Of a stretch of 42,637 nt of DNA, positions 33,325-41,869 are shown piece by piece. Position 1 is the stretch's first letter. Each line of letters opens with the position of its first letter. The notes beneath the pieces were generated by a model that saw nothing but the letters and a program-made list of their open reading frames with translations, made no database searches and was not told the DNA's origin. Made by a program: the position numbers and the translations under genes. Source of the DNA: Desulfobulbus sp. Tol-SR (GTDB lineage Bacteria > Desulfobacterota > Desulfobulbia > Desulfobulbales > Desulfocapsaceae); NCBI GenBank assembly GCA_000769715.1, contig JROS01000041.1, forward strand, positions 1 through 42,637. The letters run 5' to 3'.

Positions 33325-33855
33325 ATGGAAACAATTGCTGTATACTGGGAACCCCAGATCCGCATCTACGGGGTGACGACCGTCACCGGCCTGTCCCTGT
33401 ACACGGTGGTTTTCCCGGCTGACCGGATGGCGCACTGGGGAGCGGTGATCGCCTCCCTGGGACAGATCGGCGTGACCTTCCACCTGGTGAACCTGCAGCC
33501 CCTCGCCATCGGCGAGATGCGGTTCTCCCTCGTCTTTGCCACTGACGGCAGGGAGCGGGAAGTCCGCCGTCTGTTCGAGGAAGGGGCCGCGGAGAGCGGA
33601 CACGGGGCCTGGCGGCAGACCTCGCCGGTGGAGATGGTGTACCTGCACGGGCCGCACTTCCAGGATCGCTACGGCATCGCCGAGGCGGCGATCGCCCCGG
33701 TGCTGGCGGCAGCGATCCCGCTGCTCGCCTCCGGTTGTTCCGGCACCAGCATCCACCTGGCGGTGCCGGAGAACTGCGCCGCAAGGGTGGTGGACTGCCT
33801 GAAAGGGACCTTCGTGATTGAAAACCGGCCTGCCGTGGGGCGGCATAATGGTTGA
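33325..33855 (+). CDS. ACT-like regulatory protein, second of a tandem pair
   Basis: The 176-residue product begins at the ATG at 33325. It shows the same two-unit arrangement as the previous protein: IRIYGVTTVTGLSLYTVVFPADRMAHWGAVIASLGQIGVTFHLVNL (first unit, no more than moderately similar) and, after a linker, IAEAAIAPVLAAAIPLLASGCSGTSIHLAVPE (second unit). The two genes are 25 bases apart and probably encode a heteromeric pair that senses a small molecule. The coding end is just before the histidine kinase gene. I do not know a characterised member. Confidence 0.65.
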   Translation: METIAVYWEPQIRIYGVTTVTGLSLYTVVFPADRMAHWGAVIASLGQIGVTFHLVNLQPLAIGEMRFSLVFATDGREREVRRLFEEGAAESGHGAWRQTSPVEMVYLHGPHFQDRYGIAEAAIAPVLAAAIPLLASGCSGTSIHLAVPENCAARVVDCLKGTFVIENRPAVGRHNG

Positions 33856-33955
33856 GACGACGGAAAAACGCCACGGCGGCCCTGACGCCGCGCGAGGGGC
33901 GGTGCGGTCGGCTCGGTCGGCTGGCGCGCAACAACATTCCGGAGGAAGGACGGCA

Positions 33956-35488
33956 ATGATCGACAAAGGCATCGACAGGGAGATCGACTGGCGCCTTCGG
34001 GTGTTCGAATCCCTGTCGTACCCCACGGTCATCCTCCTGCCCGACCGGACCATCATCGCCGTCAACAGCCGGTATCTGGAGAAGGTTGGGGTCGAGGAGG
34101 AGGAGATCCTTGGCCGATCCTGCCGGGAGGTCAACCTCAAGTACTACCCGGACCAGAAGTTCCCCTGCATCGACAAGGCCGATTGTCCCTTGAAGCGCGC
34201 GGTCGAGACCCGCAGCGGCCAGTCGGCGCTGCTCAAATTCCGCGATGTCTACGGCGAGGAATGCTGGGAGGAGCGGGTCTTGTCACCGATTCTCGGTGCC
34301 GACGGCGAGGTTGATTATATCATCGAGAGCATCCGCGATGTCACCCGGGTCAAGCATCTCGAGAAGATGTACAGCGGCGTCCGGGAACTGATCGACCGGG
34401 TGGTCCAGACCTCGGTTTCCGGCATCATCGCCGCCGACCGGCAAGGCCGGATCATCCTGATGAACAAGGCGGCGGAGGACCTGTTCGGCTATTCCGGTTA
34501 CGGCATCGACAACGTCAATATCGAGGATTATTATCCGCCCGGAGTGGCGCGGGACATCATGCGGATGCTGCGCAGCGAGGAAATCGGCGAGAAGGGCAAG
34601 CTGCCGATCACCCGGGTGACCATCCGCCGCAAGGACGGCACCGAGATTCCGGCTGAGATGACCGCCGTCATCATCTACGAGGATGGCCGGGAAGCAGCGA
34701 CTGCCGGGATATTCAACGACCTGCGGGAGAAGCTGGAAGTCGAGCGGCAGTTGAAGGACGCCCACGCCCAGCTCATCCAGTCCGAGAAACTGGCCTCGCT
34801 CGGTCGACTGGCGGCGGGTGTGGCCCATGAGATCAACAACCCGTTGACCGGGATCCTGATGTACGCCAGTCTGATGCGGGAGAAGCTGGAGAAGGATCAT
34901 CCCCTCGAACAGAATCTCAGCTATATCGTCGAGGATACCCAGCGGTGCCAGGAGATCGTCAGGAATCTCCTCGCCTACAGCCGCCAGTCCAACCCGAGCA
35001 GACAGTATTTCCAACTTGGCGAAGTGCTGGGCGAGAGCCTGCGGCTGGTCCGCGACCAGAAGCTGTTCCTCCATGTCAAGGTGGTCGAGGATGCGCCGGC
35101 GGCCCCGGTCCTGGTCAATGCCGACAAGAACCAGCTGTGCCAGGTGGTGATCAACCTGATCATCAACGCCGTCGATGCGATGGACGGCAACGGGACGCTG
35201 ACCCTGCGTACCCTCGAGGACCGGCAGAGCCGCAAGGCGATACTCGAAGTCAGCGATACCGGGGGCGGCATCCCGGAGGAAAACATGTCGAAGATTTTTG
35301 ATCCCTTCTTTTCCACCAAGGAGGTGGGCAAGGGAACCGGCCTCGGGCTGAGCATGGCCTACGGCATCATGGAAGAGAACCACGGACGGATTTACGTCAA
35401 GGAGACCGGCCCGGAGGGAACGACCTTAGCCCTCGAACTGCCCCTGGTGCCGATGTCGGATTTGATCCTGTTCGATTCGATCGGATAG
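33956..35488 (+). CDS. PAS-domain sensor histidine kinase
   Basis: I start at the ATG at 33956, preceded by GGAGGAAGG; an upstream in-frame ATG at 33848 is weaker. The 510-residue soluble protein has two PAS domains. The first (about 10-135) contains cysteines in [15 protein letters not shown]. The second (about 145-265) ends [14 protein letters not shown] HisKA/HATPase kinase follows with H291 in [11 protein letters not shown] box [12 protein letters not shown]1 [10 protein letters not shown] and G2 [12 protein letters not shown]. There is no membrane segment, so it senses a cytoplasmic signal. Its neighbours (ACT pair before, receiver-kinase after, CheY-like gene in the Hdr operon) suggest a phosphorelay. 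Confidence 0.93.
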   Translation: MIDKGIDREIDWRLRVFESLSYPTVILLPDRTIIAVNSRYLEKVGVEEEEILGRSCREVNLKYYPDQKFPCIDKADCPLKRAVETRSGQSALLKFRDVYGEECWEERVLSPILGADGEVDYIIESIRDVTRVKHLEKMYSGVRELIDRVVQTSVSGIIAADRQGRIILMNKAAEDLFGYSGYGIDNVNIEDYYPPGVARDIMRMLRSEEIGEKGKLPITRVTIRRKDGTEIPAEMTAVIIYEDGREAATAGIFNDLREKLEVERQLKDAHAQLIQSEKLASLGRLAAGVAHEINNPLTGILMYASLMREKLEKDHPLEQNLSYIVEDTQRCQEIVRNLLAYSRQSNPSRQYFQLGEVLGESLRLVRDQKLFLHVKVVEDAPAAPVLVNADKNQLCQVVINLIINAVDAMDGNGTLTLRTLEDRQSRKAILEVSDTGGGIPEENMSKIFDPFFSTKEVGKGTGLGLSMAYGIMEENHGRIYVKETGPEGTTLALELPLVPMSDLILFDSIG

Positions 35489-35501
35489 CAGGGAGAAGGT
35501 A

Positions 35502-36971
35502 ATGAGTACAGGTGCAGGGGCGAAAGTGAAGGGGCGGATACTGGTGGTCGATGACGAATCGCGGATCCGCGAGGCGTGCCGGATGGTCCTCGAGGAGATG
35601 GGTTTCGACGTCGTCCTGGCCGCCGACGGCGAGCAGGGGCTGGCGCTGATCAGGGACCGGCATTTCGACATCATCCTCGTCGACCTGATGATGCCGGTGA
35701 TGTCGGGATTCGATGTCCTGGCCGCGGTCCGGGAACACCATCCGGACACGGTGGTCATCGTCATCACCGGCTACGCCACGGTCGAGCATTCGATCGAGGC
35801 GATGAAGAAGGGGGCCTTCGACTTCATCCCAAAACCGTTCACCCCGGACCAGCTGCGGAGCATAGTCACCAAATCGATCCGCTATACCCGCGCCCTCCAG
35901 GATATCGCCGACAGCAAATCGCGCCTCCGAGTGATGGTCAACCGGCTGATGGACGGGGTCATGACCACCGACGGCGAGCGGCGCATCGTTCTGGCCAATC
36001 CGGCCTTCCTGCACATGATCGGCTGGTCCGGGGACACTGTCGTCGGCCGTCTGGTGGAGGAGGTCGTGGCCGACGACCAGCTGCGGTCGATGATCGACGA
36101 GGCGCTGGCGATGCCGCCGGACACCTTTACCGAAATTGTCCATGAACTGAGCGTGGCCGCCTGGGACAGCCAGCCTGAGCGGATCCTCGATGTCCGCTGC
36201 GCCCCGTTCCGCGGCCGGACCGGCGCCAACCTCGGCACCATCACCGTCCTTCACGACATCACCGCCAGCAAGAAGATGGAGCGGATGAAGTCCGATTTCG
36301 TGTCGATGGTGTCGCATGAGATCAGGGGGCCGATGAATTCGCTCTTGATGCAGATCCAGGTCATCCTCGACGGCCTGGCGGGCGAGGTGACCGCCAAGCA
36401 GCGCGAGATCCTCGAGCGGGCCTCGGGCAAGATCCACAACCTGACCAATATGGTCTCCGAACTGCTCGACCTGGCCCGGATCGAAGCCGGCCTCATCGCC
36501 AACGCCAAGGAGTCGCTGGACATCCGCCGGCTGCTGGAGGAACAGGTCGCCTTTCATCGCCCGGCGGCGGCGGCGGCGGGGATCACCCTCGAGATCGAGC
36601 CGCTTCCCGACCTGCCGCTGATCCAGGCCAACCCCCAGGGCATGGACGAGGTCTTCACCAACCTGATCACCAACGCCATCAAGTACTCGCCGCCGGACAG
36701 CCGGGTGTCCCTGGCGGCCGGCGTCGACGCCGGCTTTCTGGCGGTGACGGTGCGGGATACCGGCTACGGCATCCCGGAGGAGGATCTCGAGGAGATCTTC
36801 GCCAGCTTCTACCGGGTCAAGGACGCCAACACCCGAACGATCCACGGCACCGGCCTGGGGCTGGCGATCGTCAAGAGCATCGTCAACGCCCATCGCGGCA
36901 GCATCCGGGTCGAGAGCAAGCTCGGCCAGGGCAGCGCCTTTACCGTTTCCCTGCCGGTCAGCGGGGCTTGA
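35502..36971 (+). CDS. Receiver-PAS-histidine kinase
   Basis: This 489-residue protein starts with a receiver domain (D17/D18, phospho-acceptor D61 in ILVDLMMP, Lys in IPKPF). A PAS domain follows (about 135-255) and then a kinase: H272 in VSHEIRGPMNSLL, N box FTNLITNAIKYSP, G1 VRDTGYGIPEEDLEEIF and G2 HGTGLGLAIVKSI. The receiver-first order lets it take phosphate from another kinase, probably the one encoded just upstream (13 bases between genes). There is no DNA-binding output. A ribosome site (GGGAGAAGG) is well placed. Confidence 0.94.
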   Translation: MSTGAGAKVKGRILVVDDESRIREACRMVLEEMGFDVVLAADGEQGLALIRDRHFDIILVDLMMPVMSGFDVLAAVREHHPDTVVIVITGYATVEHSIEAMKKGAFDFIPKPFTPDQLRSIVTKSIRYTRALQDIADSKSRLRVMVNRLMDGVMTTDGERRIVLANPAFLHMIGWSGDTVVGRLVEEVVADDQLRSMIDEALAMPPDTFTEIVHELSVAAWDSQPERILDVRCAPFRGRTGANLGTITVLHDITASKKMERMKSDFVSMVSHEIRGPMNSLLMQIQVILDGLAGEVTAKQREILERASGKIHNLTNMVSELLDLARIEAGLIANAKESLDIRRLLEEQVAFHRPAAAAAGITLEIEPLPDLPLIQANPQGMDEVFTNLITNAIKYSPPDSRVSLAAGVDAGFLAVTVRDTGYGIPEEDLEEIFASFYRVKDANTRTIHGTGLGLAIVKSIVNAHRGSIRVESKLGQGSAFTVSLPVSGA

Positions 36972-37450
36972 GCGGGGATGCGGTGGCCGCCGGCCGGTCG
37001 GGCGTGACAATCTCCTCCCTGTCATTTCGTTTTTCACCCATATCGAGCGAAGCGGGAAATCTCGTTGTTCCCGGTAGGGCGGAGGCCATGATCCCACCCC
37101 CCGCTGTCGTTTCGAAGCGAAGCGAGAAATCCGGTTTTTTTCTGCTGTGAATGACTCCCAGGCCTGTTTGAGATCTCTCCCGTTGGTCGAGATGACAGCG
37201 GGAGAAGGTCGCGATGACAGAACATGAAAAACGAAAAAGCGGGGGACGGTCGCGATATAAGAGCATGAAAGGGTGGAAAGGCGGGGGAAGGTCGCGATAC
37301 CATGCCGAGTCCCGAGAGCCACTAGATCCTACCGCATGAAAGGGTGGAAAGGCGGGGGAAGGTCGCGATGACAGAACATGAAAGGGCGAAAAGGCAGGGA
37401 GAGGTCGCGATGACGGCGAGCGGCTCCCCTTCTTCGCCGTGGAGGAATCG
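36972..37450. other. 479-base noncoding region filled with dispersed-repeat sequence
   Basis: No gene is visible. Nearly the whole stretch is made of palindromic repeat units and a tandem array (repeat entry 37018-37416). Short open frames here, on both strands, are products of the repeats. Confidence 0.75.
37018..37416. repeat. Composite palindromic and tandem repeat locus A
   Basis: The left part holds two units of the widespread CGAGCGAAGCGAGAAATC type (near 37043-37060 and 37114-37131, the first with one change), separated by a GTTGTTCCCGGTAGGGCG block. CCAGGCCTGTTTGAGATC and a GGTCGAGATGACAGCGGG unit follow. The right part is a tandem array with a GGTCGCGAT core at 37207, 37248, 37290, 37361 and 37403: a 41-42-base period, except for one 71-base interval carrying a 29-base insertion. 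Locus B at 42250-42526 has the same order of blocks. Confidence 0.85.
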
Positions 37451-38401
37451 ATGGACACCACCAACCCGATGCAGCAGGTGGCGGCGGCCCTCGCCGCCGG
37501 CCGCCTGATCCTTCTCGACGGGGCCACCGGCACCGAACTGCAGCGCCGCGGGGCGGCCATGCACGACACCGCCTGGTGCGCGGCCGCCACCCTGACCGAT
37601 CCCGATCTCCTCCTCGCCGTTCATCGTGATTACATCCTTGCCGGCGCCGACGTCATCACCACCAACACCTTTTCGACCAACCGCCCCATGCTCGAGGCCG
37701 CCGGCCTCGGTGCGCAGCTGGCGGAGATCAACCGCCGGGCGGTGGCGATCGCCCGTGCCGCCCGCGACCAGGCGGCAGTCGCTCGGCCGGTCGTCATCGC
37801 CGGGTCGCTGTCGCACCAGGTGCCGGTGATCGCCGGTACTGATTTCCGCGATCCGGCGGCGGTCCCGGACCGGCGCACGGCCGCGGCCGATTTTGCCGAG
37901 ATCGCCACAATCCTGGCCACAGCCGGGGTCGACCTGCTCCTGCTGGAGATGATGTCGGACCCGGATCTGGCGCTGCCGGCAATCGCGGCGGCGGCCGCCA
38001 CCGGTCTGCCGGTGTGGGTCGGGCTCAGCGCCCGGCTCGAGGCCGACGGCCGGCTGGTCTCCTACCACCGGCGGGAACTGTCCTTTGCCGAGGTCGCGGC
38101 CACGATCATCGGCGCCGGTGGCGGCAGCGCCTACGGCATCATGCACTCCCCGGTCGCCGCCATCGCCCCCTGCCTCGAAATCATCCGCCGCCGCTGGTCC
38201 GGGCCGCTGCTGGCCTATCCCGACAGCGGCGTCTTCCGCATGCCGCAATGGGTGTTCGAGGATATCATCGCCCCAAATCATCTCGCCCGCCTCGCCAGAC
38301 AGTGGCGGAATTCCTTCGGAATCGGTATACTGGGCGGCTGTTGCGGCCTGGGCCCCGAACATATCCGGGAACTGGCCCGACTCAAGGACAACGGGGACTG
38401 A
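37451..38401 (+). CDS. Homocysteine S-methyltransferase family protein
   Basis: I start at the ATG at 37451, six bases after GGAGGA. The 316-residue TIM barrel has the family start ILLDGATGTELQRRG, DVITTNTFSTNRPML, VVIAGSLS and the zinc-binding pair GGCCG (C297, C298) near the end. The third zinc ligand normally lies in a G-x-N-C-x-P loop; here the loop reads GIMHSP, with His232 in place of Cys. Such enzymes move a methyl group from S-methylmethionine, betaine or a corrinoid protein to homocysteine. The donor cannot be told. The gene is close to C1 genes and might use methyl-THF-derived groups through another protein (inference). Confidence 0.85.
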   Translation: MDTTNPMQQVAAALAAGRLILLDGATGTELQRRGAAMHDTAWCAAATLTDPDLLLAVHRDYILAGADVITTNTFSTNRPMLEAAGLGAQLAEINRRAVAIARAARDQAAVARPVVIAGSLSHQVPVIAGTDFRDPAAVPDRRTAAADFAEIATILATAGVDLLLLEMMSDPDLALPAIAAAAATGLPVWVGLSARLEADGRLVSYHRRELSFAEVAATIIGAGGGSAYGIMHSPVAAIAPCLEIIRRRWSGPLLAYPDSGVFRMPQWVFEDIIAPNHLARLARQWRNSFGIGILGGCCGLGPEHIRELARLKDNGD

Positions 38402-38524
38402 CGGCCAAGGGCAGATTCGAGAAGCGGTGGAGAGTGGCGATGGAGCACAGGATGATGAGCAAATGCAATCGTGCGGCCGAAACGGCGGGGGACGGCGGCA
38501 ATACCCGGCGGGGGGAGGGGCGGC

Positions 38525-39754
38525 ATGGCTGATAAGAAATTTCTGGCGGTACCGGGCTGGCTGAAGGACTTTTTCGCCGATCCCTTCCAGCGCTGGCTCT
38601 GCCTCGGGCTGGTGGTGCTCGGCCTCGTCATCTCCTTTCAGGAATACCGGGGGCGGCAGCAACTCCCGACGGCGGGCGGCAAGCAGATCTCCTTCTTCTT
38701 CCATCCCCAGTGCCCGCACTGCCGCGAAGAAAAGAAATTCATCCCTTACATGCAGGCCAAGTATCCGGAGATCGTCTGGGCCAGCTACGACACCTCGCGC
38801 CCGGAGAACCGCAAACTGCTGGCCTCCCTCGCCGCCAAGAGCGGCTATCCGGCCAGGCAGCTCGGCGTACCGATGACCTTCATCGGCCCCTATGTCATCT
38901 CCGGCTACAAATCGGCGGAGACCACCGGGGTCCGCATCGAGAAGGCCATCCGGGCCTACCTCCACGACGACCCATCCCTCTATCCCGAGGCCGAGCGCAC
39001 CAGCCGGGCCCGGGAGAGCCTCGACCTGCCTTTCGTCGGCGAGATCCGGCTGGCCGACTATTCGCTGCCGGCCCTGGCGATCATCATCGGCCTGGTCGAC
39101 GGCTTCAATCCCTGCGCGATGTGGGTGCTGGTCTACCTGATCTCGCTGATCGTCAGCATCAACGACCGGCGCAAGGTGTGGCTCCTGGTCGGGACCTTCG
39201 TCCTCAGCTCGGGGGTGCTCTACTTCCTGTTCATGACCGCCTGGCTCAACGTCTTCCTGCTGATGGGCTATCTCCACACCCTGACCCTGGTGATCGGCCT
39301 GGCGGCCCTGGGCGCCGGGGTCCTCAGCGTCCGCGAGTTCATCCGCACCCGGGGCCAGCTGGTATGCAAGATCGGCGACGTCGAGTCGAAGAAGCGGACC
39401 ATGGGCCGGATCGAGCGGATCGTCAACTCGCCGCTGACCTGGTTTTCGGTGATCAGCATCATCGCCCTGGCCTTCATCGTCAACTCGATCGAGTTCGCCT
39501 GTTCCGCCGCCCTGCCGGCGATCTTCACCCACACCCTGTCGCTGCGCCAGCTGCCGACCTTCGAGTACTACGGCTATATCCTGCTCTACGACCTGTTCTT
39601 CATGCTCGACGACCTGGCGATCTTCAGCCTGGCGGTGCTGGCCCTCGACACCACCGTCGGCACCCGCTACGCCGGCTACTGCAAGATCATCGGCGGGACC
39701 GTGCTGATCGGTCTGGGCGCGGTCATGGTGTTCTGGCCGGAACTGCTGCGGTGA
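38525..39754 (+). CDS. Membrane protein joining a thioredoxin-like domain to a DsbD/CcdA-like transporter
   Basis: I start at the ATG at 38525 after a GGGGGGAGGGG tract. The 409-residue protein has one membrane segment (about 20-38) and a thioredoxin/glutaredoxin-like domain (about 50-140) with the redox motif CPHC (C63, C66) and a cis-Pro in VPMTFIG. Six or more helices follow, resembling the CcdA/DsbD electron-passing domain, with DGFNPCAMWVLVYL and NSIEFACSAALPAIF carrying the paired membrane cysteines. It should move reducing power from cytoplasmic thioredoxin to the periplasm. The topology (thioredoxin domain at the N-terminus) is unusual for DsbD. It lies in the same direction as the homocysteine methyltransferase gene. 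Confidence 0.85.
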   Translation: MADKKFLAVPGWLKDFFADPFQRWLCLGLVVLGLVISFQEYRGRQQLPTAGGKQISFFFHPQCPHCREEKKFIPYMQAKYPEIVWASYDTSRPENRKLLASLAAKSGYPARQLGVPMTFIGPYVISGYKSAETTGVRIEKAIRAYLHDDPSLYPEAERTSRARESLDLPFVGEIRLADYSLPALAIIIGLVDGFNPCAMWVLVYLISLIVSINDRRKVWLLVGTFVLSSGVLYFLFMTAWLNVFLLMGYLHTLTLVIGLAALGAGVLSVREFIRTRGQLVCKIGDVESKKRTMGRIERIVNSPLTWFSVISIIALAFIVNSIEFACSAALPAIFTHTLSLRQLPTFEYYGYILLYDLFFMLDDLAIFSLAVLALDTTVGTRYAGYCKIIGGTVLIGLGAVMVFWPELLR

Positions 39755-39977
39755 GGAGCGGCCGTGGCGGCTGACGGCCGACAGAAGGGGCCGGCGCCGG
39801 CCGGGGCATGGCTGGGGCAAGGTTTCCAACGCCAACGTTTTGGAGTTCCTATATTTTCTCCGAGATTCCGGGAAAAAGGAAAAAAATCCGGAAAAGAATC
39901 GGAAGCTTGTGTAAATAGTGTATGATATTAAACCGTTAAAATTGACTTCCGGTATCTTCTCCGGTGCCCCGTTCCTG

Positions 39978-40080
39978 CCCAGGAAACGGCGAATGTCCCT
40001 ATCTCTGCATAAACATGGGAATAATTCTTGATCCCCGACGCTACGGAATACCGGCAGGATTCGCCGTACCGGAACCTGGG
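39978..40080. repeat. Long-range nested inverted repeats
   Basis: CCCAGG (39978-39983) pairs with CCTGGG (40075-40080) and CGGCGAAT (39987-39994) with ATTCGCCG (40059-40066). An overlapping local hairpin CGTTCCT/AGGAAACG competes with the left arms. The segment lies upstream of the sigma-54 promoter, so it may be an activator-binding site on DNA, or part of a small RNA. Confidence 0.4.
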
Positions 40081-40203
40081 CCGGGCAGCCGTGCTCATCA
40101 CACACCGTTGCCATCCCGGTGATTTTGGTAAAATAGTTCTGTAATCATTGACTATTAGACTATTGACCCGTTGCGTTCTCGTCTCTTTTCTTTGTTTTTC
40201 TTT

Positions 40204-40220
40204 CTGGCACCGATCTTGCT
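40204..40220 (+). promoter_or_regulatory. Near-perfect sigma-54 promoter of the PEP-CTERM gene
   Basis: CTGGCACCGATCTTGCT matches the consensus YTGGCACGNNNNTTGCW at all but one position; GG is at 40206-40207 and GC at 40218-40219 with the required 10 bases between. The start of transcription should be near 40231, giving an 85-base leader before the ATG at 40316. Confidence 0.88.
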
Positions 40221-40241
40221 TGATAAAGACAAACGGTCAGA

Positions 40242-40270
40242 AACCATCCGCAGGAGGGTGGGTGGTTTTT
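40242..40270 (+). terminator. Leader hairpin with T-run (possible attenuator)
   Basis: AACCATCC (40242-40249) pairs with GGGTGGTT (40260-40267) with one G-U pair, followed by three more T residues (40268-40270), the T-run beginning inside the stem. It lies between the predicted start of transcription and the gene, so it could cause early termination, or protect the 5' end. Confidence 0.5.
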
Positions 40271-40315
40271 AATAAGTTGTAAAAGAGATCAAACTCAGCT
40301 TTGAAGGGGGGCTTT

Positions 40316-40888
40316 ATGAAAAAGAGTTTATTGGCAGCATTGGCAACTGGATTGTTGGTCGTGGGGATGGGGGGAGTGGCACAGGCTTTGACCATGTCTG
40401 ATGTAGACTCTGTAGATTCATTTGTAGATAGCGCAACTTTAGATAATTCGGGAGATGGTACAGAGTTAAAGTGGGTAAATGAAACACTTTTTGGTACCAA
40501 TTATTTAAATAATGGATCCAATTACTATACCTCAATGACCAAAACTAACACATCTGACGGTGCTGATTGGGTTCTTGTACAAGAAACTACAGACGTTTAT
40601 GCCTATGACTTCATTTCAGAGGCTCCTGAATATTTCTTTATCAAGATAGGAAATAACAATCCAGGTAGCACGATAGATACTCATTTCTTGTACCAGAATC
40701 TTGCGTCTTTTCAGTACGGTGTTGTAGACCTTGATGTGGAGACTGGTATAACTATTTATGAATTCGAAAAATTTAGCCACATTGGCGAGTTGGGTACTAA
40801 TCCCGTACCCGAGCCCGCTACAATGCTGCTCTTCGGCACCGGTCTCGCTGGTCTGGCAGGGATCGCTCGGCGGCGGAAAAAAGCCTGA
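40316..40888 (+). CDS. PEP-CTERM sorting-domain surface protein
   Basis: The ATG at 40316 follows GAAGGGGGG. The 190-residue product has a signal peptide (MKKSLLAALATGLLVVGMGG...AQA, cut about residue 23-25), a Ser/Thr/Asn/Asp-rich passenger of about 135 residues and the tail VPEPATMLLFGTGLAGLAG (from 164) followed by ARRRKKA. This is the exosortase-recognised PEP-CTERM signal: motif, hydrophobic helix and basic end. The passenger includes DTHFLYQNLASFQYGVVDL, a pattern seen in other PEP-CTERM proteins. It is exported and probably processed at the envelope with exopolysaccharide. The middle of the gene is strikingly AT-rich against its surroundings. No exosortase is in the window. Confidence 0.93.
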   Translation: MKKSLLAALATGLLVVGMGGVAQALTMSDVDSVDSFVDSATLDNSGDGTELKWVNETLFGTNYLNNGSNYYTSMTKTNTSDGADWVLVQETTDVYAYDFISEAPEYFFIKIGNNNPGSTIDTHFLYQNLASFQYGVVDLDVETGITIYEFEKFSHIGELGTNPVPEPATMLLFGTGLAGLAGIARRRKKA

Positions 40889-40913
40889 AAGTTATTCAGC
40901 TCCAGTAAGTAAA

Positions 40914-40952
40914 TAAAAAAAGCAGGGTCCCGCGAGGGGTCCTGCTTTTTTT
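40914..40952 (+). terminator. Intrinsic terminator of the PEP-CTERM gene
   Basis: An A-run (40914-40921) is followed by the hairpin AGCAGGGTCCC (40921-40931) and GGGGTCCTGCT (40936-40946), imperfect in the middle, then TTTTTTT. The A and T runs on the two sides let it work in both directions. Confidence 0.88.
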
Positions 40953-41066
40953 ATGCCCCACCCATTGCCTTGGGCCGCCGCCGGGGGTATTTTTCTGCAG
41001 TTTTCGCCGCCATCACCCGGGGATCGCCCCCGGGCATCCCGTCCCTCTCCTGCCCGGAGCTCATGT

Positions 41067-41837
41067 ATGCCAATGCTTCACCTGGAGCCCGATTATCTCC
41101 TCCATTACCACCTGATCGCCGGCCCGGCCGCCCGTCCCTGCCTGGTATTTCTCCACGAGGGCTTGGGCTCGGTCGGTCAGTGGCGCGACTTCCCCCAGCG
41201 GCTCTGTGCCGCCACCGGTTGTCCGGGGTTGGTCTACGACCGCCTCGGCCATGGCCGCTCGTCACCGCTGCAACACCCCCGGACGATCCATTTCATGCAC
41301 GAGTACGCCCTGTGCGAACTGCCCCGCCTCCTCGCCGCCCTGCTGCCGGAGCGGCCGTACCTGCTGGTCGGCCACTCCGACGGCGGCAGCATCGCCCTGA
41401 TCCATGGCGCCGCCCGGCCGCCCGAACTGCTTGGCATCATCACCGAGGCCGCCCATGTCGTGGTCGACGACCTCACCCTCGCCGGCATCACTGCCGCCGA
41501 GCAGGCCTTCGCCGCCGGCCGGCTGAATGGCCTTACCCGCTACCACGGCAACAAGACCGAGAGCATGTTCACCGCCTGGAGCCGGGCCTGGCTCGATCCC
41601 GCCTTCCGCTTCTGGTCGATCGAGTACCTGCTGCCGGCGATTCAGGCGCCGCTCTTGGTGCTCCAGGGGCGGGACGACCAGTACGGCACCCCGGCCCAGG
41701 TCGAGCGGATCGTCGCCGGCGCCGGCGGGGCGGCGACGCCGGTGCTGCTCGAGGGCTGCGGCCACTCTCCCCACCTCGAACTCCCCGAGCTGACCCTCGA
41801 TCACATGGCCGCCTTCGTCACCCGGATCGCCGGCTGA
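41067..41837 (+). CDS. Alpha/beta hydrolase
   Basis: I start at the ATG at 41067, with GGAG seven bases upstream; the ATG at 41073 is possible. The 256-residue protein has the hydrolase pattern: oxyanion loop VFLHEGLGS (HEG where HG is more usual), YDRLGHGRS, nucleophile elbow GHSDGGS (Ser104), a catalytic Asp in LVLQGRDDQYG and His in EGCGHSPHLE. All triad residues are present. It is an esterase or C-C/C-ester hydrolase of unknown substrate, resembling small carboxylester hydrolases. It stands alone after the terminator of the PEP-CTERM gene. Confidence 0.9.
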   Translation: MPMLHLEPDYLLHYHLIAGPAARPCLVFLHEGLGSVGQWRDFPQRLCAATGCPGLVYDRLGHGRSSPLQHPRTIHFMHEYALCELPRLLAALLPERPYLLVGHSDGGSIALIHGAARPPELLGIITEAAHVVVDDLTLAGITAAEQAFAAGRLNGLTRYHGNKTESMFTAWSRAWLDPAFRFWSIEYLLPAIQAPLLVLQGRDDQYGTPAQVERIVAGAGGAATPVLLEGCGHSPHLELPELTLDHMAAFVTRIAG

Positions 41838-41869
41838 CAGCGCCAGGCCCCGCCACTCTCCCCTCGCTG

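Larger units (their letters stand above)
39755..40315. other. 561-base regulatory region before the PEP-CTERM gene
   Basis: No coding sequence is visible. The region contains a pair of nested inverted repeats (39978-40080), a direct repeat ATTGACTATTAGACTATTGAC-like stretch near 40147-40167, a sigma-54 promoter (40204-40220) and a leader hairpin with a T-run (40242-40270). Confidence 0.6.

Noticed and set aside
40221..40315. Cyclic-di-GMP or other riboswitch in the PEP-CTERM leader
   Set aside because: The leader lacks the conserved GEMM core and is too short for that fold; only a hairpin with a T-run is visible.
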